Part shown: positions 32,362-43,100 of the stretch, in pieces
Position numbering within the stretch: position 1 is the stretch's first letter
Layout: every line of letters starts with the position of its first letter
NCBI GenBank assembly: GCA_023388635.1
Contig: JAEWFW010000012.1
Coordinates: 21,420 to 85,419, forward strand
Reading direction: 5' to 3'
Length of the DNA stretch: 64,000 bases
Source of the DNA: Bacillota bacterium
GTDB lineage: Bacteria; Bacillota; Bacilli; Desulfuribacillales; Desulfuribacillaceae
Notes under the pieces: generated by a model
Told to the model about the DNA's origin: nothing
Database searches by the model: none
Seen by the model: the letters and a program-made list of their open reading frames with translations, nothing else
Translations under genes and position numbers: made by a program

Positions 32362-33687
32362 TTATTCAGAAACCGTATCAATATTGTGCAAATCCATATC
32401 AGGCAACTTACAAATCTCCAATTTGCGGAAACGGTGACGTTCTTTCTTGCGTACTGTCAGCTTCAATCCATGGCTTTCCCAGGATTCTCCCTCTCTCAGC
32501 AAAGGATTCTGACTGTACAACCATCCGCCGATTGTATCGAGATCTTCTTCATCAATATTGATACATAGCAATTCGTTCAACTCGACCAGTGATACTTTAC
32601 CATCGACAAGATAGCGATCTTCATCGATTTTCTCCAGTTCGGAGCGCTCTTCCCCATCGAACTCATCGCGAATATCGCCGACAATCTCCTCTAATATATC
32701 TTCAATCGTCACGAGTCCGGCAGTGCCACCATATTCGTCCACTAGTACAGCGATTGCCACGCGTTTCTTCTGCATTTCGGTTAGCAGTGTTTTAATTGGT
32801 GTCGTATCTAACACTGTATACGCCGGTCGGACAAATTTAGAAAAGTCAATGTCTTTGCCTTCTACATAATATAAAAACAGTTCCTTTGTATTGACAATCC
32901 CCAGGATGTAGTCCTTACTGTCACGCACGAGCGGATAGCGCGTGTACTGCTCTTCTTTAATAATTTTTAAATTTTCTTCCAACGAACGCTCTTGATAGAG
33001 GCAAATCATATCGGTGCGCGGAACCATGATTTCTCTAGCAAGCATCTCATCGAATGTGAAGATGCGATTGACGTATCCGTACTCCGCTTGATTGATTTCA
33101 CCGCTCTCATAGCTGTCCGATAAAATAATCCGCAATTCTGCCTCTGAGTGGGCTTCCTCATCATGTCCTTTGACGGAATGGAAACCGAACAAACGGACAA
33201 ATGCCGCCGCCGAACCGTTCAACGCCCAGATGAACGGATACGTAATGCGATAAAACCAGATCAATGGCTTAGCCACAAACAGACTCACTGCTTCCGCCTT
33301 TTGGATGGCAATCGTTTTCGGCGCCAATTCCCCAATGACAACATGCAGGAATGTGACTACAGAAAACGCGATAACAAAGGACAGCACCGTGGCAATTTGC
33401 GTCGATATATGCAAATTGTGAAACAGCGGTTCCAGCAACCGTTCAACAGTCGGTTCTCCCAACCAACCAAGTCCTAATGCCGTCACCGTTATCCCTAATT
33501 GACACGCAGACAGGTATTCGTCAAGATTGTTGTTGATCTTCTGAACAGCTAATGCATTCGAATTCCCTTCTGCAACTAGCTGATCAATACGGCTAGGCCT
33601 CAATTTGACGATGGCAAATTCTGTGGCGACGAAAAATGCCGTAAGGGCGATCAGAAGCACGAGCAAAAACAAATTGACACCAATCAT
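32362..33687 (-). CDS. CNNM/CBS/CorC_HlyC membrane protein (second paralog, MpfA-like)
   Basis: Protein of 441 residues with the same architecture as the 21344 gene: CNNM domain with four membrane segments (to about 170), tandem CBS domains (REIMVPRTDMICL, VLVDEYGGTAGLVTIEDI) and a C-terminal CorC_HlyC domain. Bacillus relatives such as MpfA export Mg2+. The paralog pair shares only moderate identity, so they probably differ in regulation or ion preference. ATG follows AGGGGAGA. Confidence 0.87.
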   Translation of the reverse strand: MIGVNLFLLVLLIALTAFFVATEFAIVKLRPSRIDQLVAEGNSNALAVQKINNNLDEYLSACQLGITVTALGLGWLGEPTVERLLEPLFHNLHISTQIATVLSFVIAFSVVTFLHVVIGELAPKTIAIQKAEAVSLFVAKPLIWFYRITYPFIWALNGSAAAFVRLFGFHSVKGHDEEAHSEAELRIILSDSYESGEINQAEYGYVNRIFTFDEMLAREIMVPRTDMICLYQERSLEENLKIIKEEQYTRYPLVRDSKDYILGIVNTKELFLYYVEGKDIDFSKFVRPAYTVLDTTPIKTLLTEMQKKRVAIAVLVDEYGGTAGLVTIEDILEEIVGDIRDEFDGEERSELEKIDEDRYLVDGKVSLVELNELLCINIDEEDLDTIGGWLYSQNPLLREGESWESHGLKLTVRKKERHRFRKLEICKLPDMDLHNIDTVSE

Positions 33688-33726
33688 CGATATCTCCCCT
33701 GTTTTTTTAGTTTTTATATTCTATCT

Positions 33727-33778
33727 TACTTTGCAAACTTCTTCAATACTCTACTTTACAAACTTCTTCTTCAACACT
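33727..33778. repeat. 25-27 nt tandem duplication across the secDF stop codon
   Basis: Copy one (33752-33778) contains the final secDF codons; copy two (33727-33751) lies beyond the stop with a 3-nt deletion and two base changes. Read in its own frame, the downstream copy would encode LKKFAK and a stop, nearly the same C-terminus. Confidence 0.85.
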
Positions 33779-35955
33779 AGCCAGAGTTGTGCAGCAATAA
33801 ACAGGGAAGAATATGCCCCGGCTAGCAATCCAATCAGTAATGCGAATGAGAAATTGCGAATTCCCTCTCCGCCGAAAATGTATAGTGCAATCACGGCAAA
33901 CATAACGGTCAATAATGTATTGATCGATCTTGCCATCGTTCCTCTAATACTTTCATTGACAATGTCCGATAAATCATTTTCTGTTTTGATCTTCGCATTG
34001 CGCAAGTTTTCACGGATACGGTCAAATATGACAACTGTGTCATTGATGGAATACCCAATTACAGTAAGAATTGCTGCAATAAACGTCAAGTCCACTTTTA
34101 ATTGCAATAAAGAAAATGCGATGATCGTAATCAACGGCGCGTGGAATAGAGCGATAACTCCAGAAATCGCGAACAATAGTTCAAAACGCACTGCGATATA
34201 AATCATAATGCCTCCACTAGCAATTAGGACTGCAAATATAGCCTGTCTAACCAATTCCCTCGCTACATCTGCCGATACAGTCGTCTCACTCATGCTGGTG
34301 GTGTCACCGTATTTCTGGATAAAATCTTGTTCCAATTGGTGGCTTTGCTCTTTCGTGATGTTCTCCTGGAATAAAATACGGGCAATTTCATTGTTATTTC
34401 CGGCAAAGCTGATATCTCCGGCTGTAAGACCTGCCTGATTGACGACTTCCTCAATTCCCTTGACGTCTTCCTGGGTGAACGATGCCGTTTCGTTGATAAT
34501 CTCCAACTGTGTTCCACCGGTGAAATCGACACCGAGATTTAATCCACTGACTAGGAACAGGACGATTCCCAAAACAATGATAATCCCCGATGCACCGAAA
34601 TATTTACGATGATGTTTGACAAAATCGACATTTGCCAACCATCCCTCAGATTTTATCTCATTTTGATGGCTAAGATTAATATCTTGAATGTGCTCTTTTT
34701 TCACACCGAACCAATGGGGCTTGTCATTCAACAAGTTACTGGAAACGAGCAGATACAGTAAGAATCTCGAACCGAAAACGGCTGTGATGATGCTCAATAC
34801 AATGGCAATCATCGACATCACAGCAAAGCCTTGAATCGCACTGCTGCCAAAATAGAATAAAACTGCCGCTGTAATTGCCGATGTAATATTGGCGTCAAGA
34901 ATCGTGCCCAAAGCTCTCTTCGAGCCCACTTTGAATGCCGACGGAATCGATTTGCCCACGCGTATTTCTTCTTTAATCCGCTCATACGTGAGGATGTTCG
35001 CGTCGACGGCAGTTCCCACTCCGAGAACCAATGCCGCAATTCCCGGCAATGTCAAAGTAGCCTGTAATAAATTAAATACTAGTAAAATTAAATACACATA
35101 GGCAACGAGCGCGACACTGGCGACGGCTCCCGGAAGCCGATAGTAGGCAATCATGAAAATAATGATCAGCAGTCCGCCGATATATCCGGCTTTAATTGCC
35201 AGATCCATCGCTTGCTCACCGAGCTTCGCACTGACACCGTTCGCTGACAATTCATCCAATGTCACAGGCAGCGCCCCGGCATTCAGCAGGTCGGCAAGCT
35301 CTTTCGCTTCATTGTAAGTGTACGAACCTGTAATTTGTCCATCTGACGAAAGGACGTTTTGGACGATCGGCGCAGAAATAAATTTATGGTCAAGCTTCTG
35401 CGCTTCCTCATAGTAGGAATCGCCTTCTTCCCAGTCAAGCCAGATGACCATCGGCTGCTGGTGTAATTTTGTCGTCGCTTCCCGTGTCACGTTCTCGTCT
35501 TTAAATTGTACAGCGACATACGGTTTGTTCGCCTTGTCCATATATACTTTTGCCGAGCCTTCGACAATATTGTCTCCGCCCATGACCAATTCATCATCCA
35601 CGTCGCGGAACGATAAATGCGCTTCGGTCGCCAACATGCGGCGTGCCTGCTCTTGGTCTGTCACTCCCGCCAGTTTGACACGTACGCGGTCGTCGCCTTC
35701 AATGCGAATTTCCGGCTCCGTAACCCCAATGACGTCGATACGCTTTTGCAACGCTGCTTGTGTCTGGATCAGCAAATCCCGTGTTACTTCTTGTCCTTCC
35801 TTCGATGGAACGACTTTATAAAGAATTTCGTATCCTCCCTGCAAGTCCAATCCCAAAGTGATGTCATCAATCACCACCGGGTATGTTGTGACCGCAAGTG
35901 CGAAAATAGCAAGTACGATACCGATAAAAAGAAAAATCCGTTTTCCTGTTTTCAT
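33751..35955 (-). CDS. secDF: Fused protein-export subunits SecD-SecF
   Basis: Protein of 734 residues joining SecD (about 1-420) and SecF (about 450-734), as in Bacillus. Together they use the proton gradient to help the Sec translocon release exported proteins. SecD begins with a membrane segment and LGLDLQGGYEILY; SecF begins LGVDFTGGTQLEI. Twelve membrane segments are expected, and the ATP-independent RND-like halves with two periplasmic-type loops are visible. Start ATG at 35955 has GAGGAGG 12 nt upstream. YtvI follows upstream with a 33-nt gap. Confidence 0.95.
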   Translation of the reverse strand: MKTGKRIFLFIGIVLAIFALAVTTYPVVIDDITLGLDLQGGYEILYKVVPSKEGQEVTRDLLIQTQAALQKRIDVIGVTEPEIRIEGDDRVRVKLAGVTDQEQARRMLATEAHLSFRDVDDELVMGGDNIVEGSAKVYMDKANKPYVAVQFKDENVTREATTKLHQQPMVIWLDWEEGDSYYEEAQKLDHKFISAPIVQNVLSSDGQITGSYTYNEAKELADLLNAGALPVTLDELSANGVSAKLGEQAMDLAIKAGYIGGLLIIIFMIAYYRLPGAVASVALVAYVYLILLVFNLLQATLTLPGIAALVLGVGTAVDANILTYERIKEEIRVGKSIPSAFKVGSKRALGTILDANITSAITAAVLFYFGSSAIQGFAVMSMIAIVLSIITAVFGSRFLLYLLVSSNLLNDKPHWFGVKKEHIQDINLSHQNEIKSEGWLANVDFVKHHRKYFGASGIIIVLGIVLFLVSGLNLGVDFTGGTQLEIINETASFTQEDVKGIEEVVNQAGLTAGDISFAGNNNEIARILFQENITKEQSHQLEQDFIQKYGDTTSMSETTVSADVARELVRQAIFAVLIASGGIMIYIAVRFELLFAISGVIALFHAPLITIIAFSLLQLKVDLTFIAAILTVIGYSINDTVVIFDRIRENLRNAKIKTENDLSDIVNESIRGTMARSINTLLTVMFAVIALYIFGGEGIRNFSFALLIGLLAGAYSSLFIAAQLWLVLKKKFVK

Positions 35956-35988
35956 GTTGATGAAAAGCCTCCTCAATAATGTATGCGA

Positions 35989-37050
35989 CTAAAAAATCTT
36001 AAAGTCTGTTTTGAACATTCCCGCCTCTGCGGCGGACTTTACTGCAATAACCAAAATAGGTCCCAAGATCAATCCTTTAAATCCCATGAAGCATAAACCC
36101 AAATATATAGACAATAACGTCGGCAAGGCAGGCAGTCCAATTTGATCGCCCATAATTTTAGGTTCTACCATTCTTCGCAAAATAAACAGGACACCGATCA
36201 AAATGATCAATTTCAGCGCTAAAGCCGTATTCCCCACGAAATACAAATAGATAATCCACGGCACTAACACAATGCCGGAAGCGACAAATGGTATGAGATC
36301 AATGAACCAAACTATGACTGCAATCAAAAGTGCCTGCTTCGGTATCAAAAAAAGCAAACAGACATATGTGACGATAAAAGTGATTAAGCTAATGAATAAC
36401 TGTGCCTTTAAAAATCCCGTCATCACTTTCTGCAATTTTCCAAAAACATAGCGCAGCTTATCCGCCGACTCGTTTTGAAAGAACCGGTAAAACGCCTGCG
36501 AAATTTGCGGCATATCCAAACTGAACAGAAAGAAGGCAATCAAATATACAACAGTGACAATGATAAAGCTGGGAATACTCTGAATCCAAGCCGTTAAAAC
36601 CGGTATGACGTTTTGTGCCATATGAATGGCTTTATCCGTAACCCACTGTGTCTGCCTCTCCATTTCCTGAATCAGCAAATGATTCTGCGGGATATCGACA
36701 ATCAGCAAGTGAAAATCATCGAGAAAATGTTCCATAAATTCCTGCATTTGAATTGCATAATGTGGAAATTGGTAAATCCACTTAATTGCTTGTTTGATCA
36801 ATTGCGTCACTGCTATATATACACTTCCGCTTATAATGGCTAGATATCCGGTAAATACGATGCCGACACTGTAGATTCGATTATCAGATTTTATATATTT
36901 TTGCAGCCATTGAATCAGCGGCTCCAATAAAATCGCCGTAATCCAAGCCAACAAAATCGGCATAAAGATTGATAAGTTATGCAAGAAAAAAATACTCAGT
37001 AAAAAAATCATCAAAACGACTGTGATTTTTTTAAAGTTTACTGACTTCAA
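35989..37050 (-). CDS. ytvI: Sporulation integral membrane protein YtvI (AI-2E permease family)
   Basis: Protein of 353 residues with about eight membrane segments: two N-terminal, a long soluble stretch with a QWVTDKAIHM region, then LTFIVTYVCLLFLIP, VIVWFIDLIPFVASGIVLVPW and GPILVIAVK, typical of AI-2E family permeases; Bacillus YtvI is the sporulation-linked member. Start is TTG at 37050, 7 nt after AGGAGG. It sits 33 nt before secDF. The role in sporulation is from the named family. Confidence 0.8.
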   Translation of the reverse strand: MKSVNFKKITVVLMIFLLSIFFLHNLSIFMPILLAWITAILLEPLIQWLQKYIKSDNRIYSVGIVFTGYLAIISGSVYIAVTQLIKQAIKWIYQFPHYAIQMQEFMEHFLDDFHLLIVDIPQNHLLIQEMERQTQWVTDKAIHMAQNVIPVLTAWIQSIPSFIIVTVVYLIAFFLFSLDMPQISQAFYRFFQNESADKLRYVFGKLQKVMTGFLKAQLFISLITFIVTYVCLLFLIPKQALLIAVIVWFIDLIPFVASGIVLVPWIIYLYFVGNTALALKLIILIGVLFILRRMVEPKIMGDQIGLPALPTLLSIYLGLCFMGFKGLILGPILVIAVKSAAEAGMFKTDFKIF

Positions 37051-37068
37051 ATAAACGCCTCCTTTCCA

Positions 37069-37425
37069 CTATAGAAGTAAAGGAGCCATTCCTCTAAATT
37101 TCGACTGAAATGTTACCGGAGTAAGCAGGATCCTTTTCTTTAGAATCCCCACTACGGAGTAAATCAACATGCGCATTCCTTCAGCAGAGAATATAGGCAT
37201 CCGTTTCAGGGCAATTAAGTATAATACCGCCATATGAAAAACCGTTTTAAACATTGCCGTGATTAACGCTGCCGTCGTTTCCATCTCTATATCTAAAATT
37301 TCTATATCGGCGATCGAAATTTCTAAATGCACCGGCGATTGGTAGTCATGAAACGACAAAGGAGCGCCTATAAAGATTATGGCACTAATAAATAGCAAAC
37401 ATATTATCGTTTTTCCAAAGCGCAT
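37069..37425 (-). CDS. Small membrane protein of unknown function
   Basis: Protein of 118 residues with an N-terminal hydrophobic segment (ICLLFISAIIFIGAPL) and a second (ALITAMFKTVFHMAVLYLIAL) then a basic C-terminal part. Start ATG at 37425 has GAGAGGGGAAG. Unrecognised family; lies between YtvI and a YcxB gene in the same direction. Confidence 0.5.
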   Translation of the reverse strand: MRFGKTIICLLFISAIIFIGAPLSFHDYQSPVHLEISIADIEILDIEMETTAALITAMFKTVFHMAVLYLIALKRMPIFSAEGMRMLIYSVVGILKKRILLTPVTFQSKFRGMAPLLL

Positions 37426-37496
37426 CTCTGTGCTTCCCCTCTCATAACTTCCATACATCTTTTTATTATACACCATATCTATGAACAGGGTATTAA

Positions 37497-38024
37497 TTAT
37501 TTGTGACGTTCCGTATATTTGTGTACCATGTTGAGAAATTCCGCTTTCTGCTCGTCGCCGGCAAAAACCCTAGTAGGAACGATGTACGCCATAACTGCTC
37601 CGACATAAATGTAAATATACTCGTCTGTCGCTGCCACGCTTACAACGGTATCCCATGCATGCTTCGTCTCCGTCGCCGCACTGGAACTGGCAATACCGTT
37701 TTCATTAAGTGAAAGTGATCTCGCTCCCAATAGCCCGTCATTTTTCCCCTCATCCAGCATGCGAGCGACACGTTTTCTGAGAAAGTAGATGGCATATCTC
37801 TTATAGAAAACAACCCACAAAATATAGGTAATGCAAAAAACTGCGAACCAATACGAAAATGGTATTTGCGAATTCGCAGATAGAAAAAACGGAACTATTA
37901 AAAAAACCAGCGATATAAGATACCGCTGTACGAATATACTATTTCTCATCGTCTTCGAGTAATCCATATGAAAAACATTAAAATTAATATAATCTTCCTT
38001 CGTCAGTGAATAATCAATCTTCAT
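37497..38024 (-). CDS. YcxB family protein
   Basis: Protein of 175 residues: a YcxB-like layout with two hydrophobic segments (about residues 32-50 and 56-72) then a beta-rich C-terminal domain (LSLNENGIASSSAATETKHAW, YIYVGAVMAYIVPTRVF). Function unknown. The chosen ATG has GGGAG about 13 nt upstream; a longer frame from 38048 would overlap the stop of the diguanylate cyclase. Likely cotranscribed with it. Confidence 0.75.
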   Translation of the reverse strand: MKIDYSLTKEDYINFNVFHMDYSKTMRNSIFVQRYLISLVFLIVPFFLSANSQIPFSYWFAVFCITYILWVVFYKRYAIYFLRKRVARMLDEGKNDGLLGARSLSLNENGIASSSAATETKHAWDTVVSVAATDEYIYIYVGAVMAYIVPTRVFAGDEQKAEFLNMVHKYTERHK

Positions 38025-38041
38025 TTCTTGCTGCACTCCCA

Positions 38042-38914
38042 CTACCATCGCACTACGTTTTTCCCAGCGTGCTTCGCTTGGTATAATTTCTCATCAATGA
38101 TTGTAAGGAGCATATCACAAGTCAATGATTTTGTAAAATCCTCCACCGTATAGACACCGAGACTGCATGTCATCATGATCTTATGATCTTCATGCCAAAA
38201 CTCTTGCTGCATGACCGCTCTCCTGATCGCTTCCGCAATGCGCTTAGCCTCGTATTGCTCCGTATTTTGCATGGAGATCAGGAATTCATCTCCGCCGTAA
38301 CGTGCCACCCAAGCGCGTTGCTCATCAATATGATGTTGCAGCTCGCGCGCGAACGCACGCAGCATCCGATCTCCGACTAAGTGTCCATATTGATCATTGA
38401 TTTGTTTGAAATTATCGATATCGGTAAAAATAAGGGAAAAGGGAAGTCGCTTGCGTATGCTATCACCGAGGATAGCGGGTAACATTTTATTGATATATCG
38501 TCGGTTATATATATTGGTTAATTCGTCGAGAAACAATAATGTATACGGAACTAATGACTCATGTTTATGATGCCAAGGATTTGCTTGATAAAATCGATCT
38601 GTGATTTCGACACTATACTCACCAATCAGCCTCACACCTTGATACTCAACGGGTGTGTACACACAGAGAAATAACTTCTGCTTTACATGGTGAAACTGAA
38701 ACATCGCCCGATCCTCGCTGAGGCTTCTCATATAGATACTTTGATTGTCAGCGTGCTGATTTGCAGGGAAATCAAGGAACTCAGCAGGGGAAAATGCGTC
38801 ATTCAGACATGCACTATATACAATTTTCTGCTTATCAGCATCAATAAGACGCACATAATCAAACACATTTGTCATGTATCCGTCAGTTGATTGTATCCTC
38901 ATCTGTTCTCTCAT
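38042..38914 (-). CDS. Diguanylate cyclase (GGDEF)
   Basis: Protein of 290 residues: an N-terminal sensor region (about 1-120, no membrane segment) and a C-terminal GGDEF domain with LFLDELTNIYNRRYI, DIDNFKQINDQYGHLVGDRML and the active site RYGGDEF (about 205-211). It makes the second messenger c-di-GMP from GTP. The RXXD product-inhibition motif is not obvious. YcxB follows and overlaps the stop region. Several in-frame ATGs lie close together at the start; the first is used. Confidence 0.85.
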   Translation of the reverse strand: MREQMRIQSTDGYMTNVFDYVRLIDADKQKIVYSACLNDAFSPAEFLDFPANQHADNQSIYMRSLSEDRAMFQFHHVKQKLFLCVYTPVEYQGVRLIGEYSVEITDRFYQANPWHHKHESLVPYTLLFLDELTNIYNRRYINKMLPAILGDSIRKRLPFSLIFTDIDNFKQINDQYGHLVGDRMLRAFARELQHHIDEQRAWVARYGGDEFLISMQNTEQYEAKRIAEAIRRAVMQQEFWHEDHKIMMTCSLGVYTVEDFTKSLTCDMLLTIIDEKLYQAKHAGKNVVRW

Positions 38915-39051
38915 CCATCCCTCATCCTCGTCAGTAAATTTAGCGACATCACCGTTTTATAGCAGCGTTTCTTGCAAGATGCATAATCTATTGATTGCAT
39001 TTTTCAGTATACTTTTCAATTATTTTGCAAATAATATCTCATATTATAAGC

Positions 39052-39100
39052 TAATAGTCTATATTTATCAATGTCTATCAGTATATGTATGAGACTATTA
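39052..39100. promoter_or_regulatory. Spaced 9-bp inverted repeat upstream of the XRE regulator
   Basis: TAATAGTCT (39052-39060) and AGACTATTA (39092-39100) are perfect inverted copies separated by 31 bp, between the diguanylate cyclase and the XRE gene. Possible operators for autoregulation. Confidence 0.5.
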
Positions 39101-39134
39101 GTATGAGTTAACATACTACCGAGAGGTGCTATCG

Positions 39135-39464
39135 ATGAAAAAGGATTTGGACAGGCAAATCGGTCTGCGCATAAGGAAAAAAAGGGAAGAATTAGGTCTT
39201 AGCAGAGAGGTTTTTGCAGAAAGCATTGAAGTATCACCGCAATTTCTTGCACAAATTGAACATGGGAAAAGAGGTATGTCGTCAATTACCTTGTATAAAA
39301 TATGTACGACTCTAAGTACTTCAGCAGACTATATTGTCTTAGGCAGAGAATCACAAAATGATCTCCATAAAATTGATGAAATGCTGCACAATCTCGATCC
39401 CAGATACCTCCCCTACGCGGAAGATCTATTAAAGACGTTGATTCTCGCAATCAATAGACGTTAG
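39135..39464 (+). CDS. XRE-family helix-turn-helix regulator
   Basis: Protein of 109 residues: an N-terminal HTH (about 8-65; LRIRKKREELGLSREVFAES, VSPQFLAQIEHGKRGMSS) then an acidic helical tail (HKIDEMLHNLDPRYLPYAED) as in SinR-like regulators with a dimerisation region. Start ATG at 39135 has GAGAGGT. Likely autoregulated through the inverted repeat upstream. Target genes are unknown. Confidence 0.85.
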   Translation: MKKDLDRQIGLRIRKKREELGLSREVFAESIEVSPQFLAQIEHGKRGMSSITLYKICTTLSTSADYIVLGRESQNDLHKIDEMLHNLDPRYLPYAEDLLKTLILAINRR

Positions 39465-39480
39465 GGCTACCGTTCAACCT

Positions 39481-39518
39481 AAATAACACCGCATGATCAA
39501 CTCCATGTGGTGTTACTT
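39481..39518. terminator. Bidirectional terminator between XRE and HAD genes
   Basis: A 15-bp stem with one mismatch and one wobble (39481-39495 with 39504-39518) and an 8-nt loop, between convergent genes. Confidence 0.75.
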
Positions 39519-39540
39519 GAGTTATTATATTTTGCATGTC

Positions 39541-40182
39541 TCAATGTTTACTCTGAATTGCTTGTATGATTCGCGCAATATCCTGTGGTGTGTCCGCTCT
39601 GTAATCAGGGGCATATCGCTCAACATTCTTAAGCAAATCATATCCCCAACTGACCCAGATAACCGGCACTGCATTTTTCTTCCCGGCAACAATGTCCCTG
39701 ATTTCATCACCGACATATACGATATCCGATGCTTGCAAATTCTTTTCTTTTAGAAATCGTCTGATCTCTTTATCCTTGCCAAATAAATGGTTCGAACAAA
39801 TCACTTCGTCAAACACATCGATCTGATGATACCGTAGAAATTGCTCAATGATTTCTTTGGCATTTGTCGATATAATCGCTAACTTGATTCCCTGCGCATG
39901 CAGCCCTTGTAAAAGTTCTTTCATATCCGCTACGGGATGAATTTCTTGCACTCGTTGCTTGTACAAACGATAAACATCGACTGCCAGCAAAGGAAATTTA
40001 TATAATTTAAAATTGACAAACTTGCTGCGTTCTTGCATAGACAGACTTTTCAAATATTCAATATCCTGATAATCTACTCGTTTTGCCTGATATTTTTCCG
40101 CGAACGCATTATAGGAATCAACTATCACATGGAGTGAATTGACCAGCGTACCATCAAAATCGAAAACAACATATTTTAACAC
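39541..40182 (-). CDS. HAD-superfamily hydrolase
   Basis: Protein of 213 residues with the HAD motifs in order: DFDGTLVNS (Asp nucleophile, about residue 8), the cap region, STNAKE in motif II, and a late GDEIRDI. Subfamily IA, phosphoglycolate phosphatase-like. Substrate not evident. Start is GTG at 40182 with GGAGAG upstream; only one base separates it from the TGA of the large hybrid kinase gene, so both are on one transcript. Confidence 0.85.
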   Translation of the reverse strand: MLKYVVFDFDGTLVNSLHVIVDSYNAFAEKYQAKRVDYQDIEYLKSLSMQERSKFVNFKLYKFPLLAVDVYRLYKQRVQEIHPVADMKELLQGLHAQGIKLAIISTNAKEIIEQFLRYHQIDVFDEVICSNHLFGKDKEIRRFLKEKNLQASDIVYVGDEIRDIVAGKKNAVPVIWVSWGYDLLKNVERYAPDYRADTPQDIARIIQAIQSKH

Positions 40183-40183
40183 A

Positions 40184-43100
40184 TCAACTCTCCTTCCATT
40201 TGTCTACCTGTTCTTTGGGTACAAGAAATGAAACCGTTGTCCCTTGCCCTTCGGTACTTGTGATTTTCAGTCCTTCACCATACAACTGTTTTAGGCGAAC
40301 ATGGGTGTTGCGCAATCCGATACCTATATCTTGACTCTCAGAATATAAAATATTCTGCACCCTTTCTTCACTCATGCCCACACCATCGTCACGAATACTA
40401 AATTCTACATAATCACCGATATCGGCAACGCGAATGTGAACAGTGCCGCCTTCCATCTTTTTGATAATTCCGTGGATGATGGCATTCTCTATCAGTGGTT
40501 GTAATGAAAGCGGAGGTATCTTGACGTTCACGGTATCGTCGATCTCCCATTGTATTTGCAGCCTTTCCATAAATCGCTCTTTTTCAATATTTAGATAGGA
40601 ACGCACAAGCATCAATTCATTCTGCAAATTGATGACTCGGTCGGCATTGTGGGAATCGAAACTTGTACGCAGGTATGTCGCAAATTCCATTACTAGATTG
40701 CGCATCCGCTGCATATCGATATCACTGAGTGCAATGACTGCGCCGAGTGTATTCAGAACGAAGTGTGGTTTCATTTGTGCCTGCCGCCATGCTGCTTCAA
40801 CATTGATTCGTTTGTCGATCGATCGTTTTAAATATGTCAATGCTTTGACACGCGCCCGCAACTCAATCGCGTGAACCGGTTTAACAACATAATCATTCGC
40901 CCCAGCCAATAATCCCTCTTCAATGTCTTCCGGACGCACGCGAGCCGTCAATATAAGTACTGGTAGTTCATAAGTATTGTAACGCTCTCTTATGTGTCGC
41001 GTCAGCTCGAATCCCGATATGCCGGGCATCATCACATCCAAAATTGCTAAATCCCATTCCTGCGTGCGTAACAACTGCAAAGCATGTTGTGGGCTTGTCG
41101 TTTTGACAATTTCATAACACGGTTCCATGGCAAAAATACTGCTGAGCACATCCAAATTCATAGAGTCGTCATCGACAGCTAAAATTTTGATTGTCTGCGG
41201 ACTGCCGATCGCTTCCACCGAAACCGCGGTTTCTGCTTTTGCTGTTTCACCCACCGGCATCGCACTTGCAGTTTTTGCTATTTTGTCTACCGATATTGCA
41301 CTTTCCGCTTCTATTGCATTATCTGCAATCTTCTCCGGTACAGCAAGGTCAAATCGGAATGATGAGCCGCTTCCCGGAACAGAATCGACTGCTAGTGTTC
41401 CTCCATGTAGTTCTACTAACTGTCGACAAATTCTCAGCCCAAGCCCAAATCCTCCTCTGCCATTTGTATTATTTACTTGACTGTACGGTTCGAAGATCGT
41501 CTGCTGCTGTGCTTCATTCATCCCGATTCCTGTATCGGAGATACATACACAGACTCGACCATCAGTCAGCTCCGCTGTGATAGAGATTTCTCCCTCATTC
41601 GTATACTTTACGGCATTGTGGAGCAAATTGAATACAATCTGATGTAACCTCTGCTCATCTGCCATCACTAGCAGACAACAATCCGGGACGTTCTTTGTAA
41701 TGCGAATCCCTTTTTCTTCGATCATATAATGCAATAACGCTAATACATCATCAACCACTCTCCGCAACCGAACAGATCTCACTTCTAACTGAACTTCCCG
41801 CTCTTTTAAACGCGTAATATCCAGAATATCTTTGAGCGTTGCCGACATGCGCCGTCCGACATTCATCACAGCATGTAAATCCTCTTTGCTTTTATTTTTT
41901 AAAAACAACTTTTCTCTTTCGAGAACCGTTTCCGTAATATTGAGAATAGCATGGAGCGGATTACGCAGTTCATGCGATGTATTGGCTAAAAATTCATCCT
42001 TCGCTTTGTCCATTAACTGCAATTTTCCCGCAAATTGCTTGGCGTCGTCGTACGCACGAAAATAGCGTTTAAACCAGATACACGCAAATGTGAGCATCGC
42101 AATGATCAAATCAAACGGATAGAAAAAGATTTTCATATGTAAAAACGTATGAATATAATCCCAGACCATCCCATTGGCGAGCGCGATAAAAGACAATATG
42201 GCAAAAAACATATCTTGAGGTTCTTGAAAAATGAGACGCACCAAGAGTACCGCACTAATGAGATAAAATACGGCAAACACACACATTAGCAGAGCGCCAT
42301 ATCCCATTAGCAGATGGAACGGCAAAAATATAATTGCCAATGAAACGGCGGCCGTTCCGGCTGAGTACATCTTAAAGCCCTTATCACGCCAAAAACTCGA
42401 TGAACTCTGTCTGACACACATAAAAAGGAAAAATGCTGCATACAAAATCGCAAGAAATTTCAAACGAAAGTCCACCGTATACGGCAGAACGAACCAATTC
42501 ATCAATACCTTGTCAATATTGCCTACGATAATCATCATCAGACAAAAGAGTACACATGCGAAATAAATCATCCGTATATCGCGTGGACCAAGTACATACA
42601 AAATAAATGCATAGGCAATATGCAGCATAAATGCGACGCCCACCATTTGTACGAGTGCAGTCGACAATTGATACTCCCGCTCTACGGCTGCCTCGGAGCC
42701 AAATTTAATAGGACGAACCATTCCCCCGCCACGCGCATCATGAAAGTTAGCTACGCGAATCACCAACTCAATCTCCCCTGAATCATCGGCTGCAAATGTC
42801 ACTTTATACGGTTTGTTGTGAGGTGTATAACTTTCTTGCGTATGAGCAACTTGCCCCGACGTGTGCAACAGCCTTCCGTTGACAAACAATTCGGAAGCAG
42901 TGCGAATCGATGGAACATAGAGCGAATACATCGACACCGGCTGCTCCGGATTGACGAGTATTTTTAAGCGATAGGATCCTGAGCCGTATGGTGTCGGATT
43001 TGTTTCTTGTAAATATCTATCCCATGTTCCCGGAACAAGGACAAATTTCCCCTCGATACTCTTATCCTCCAATGGATACCAGAATCTAGGATACAACTCC

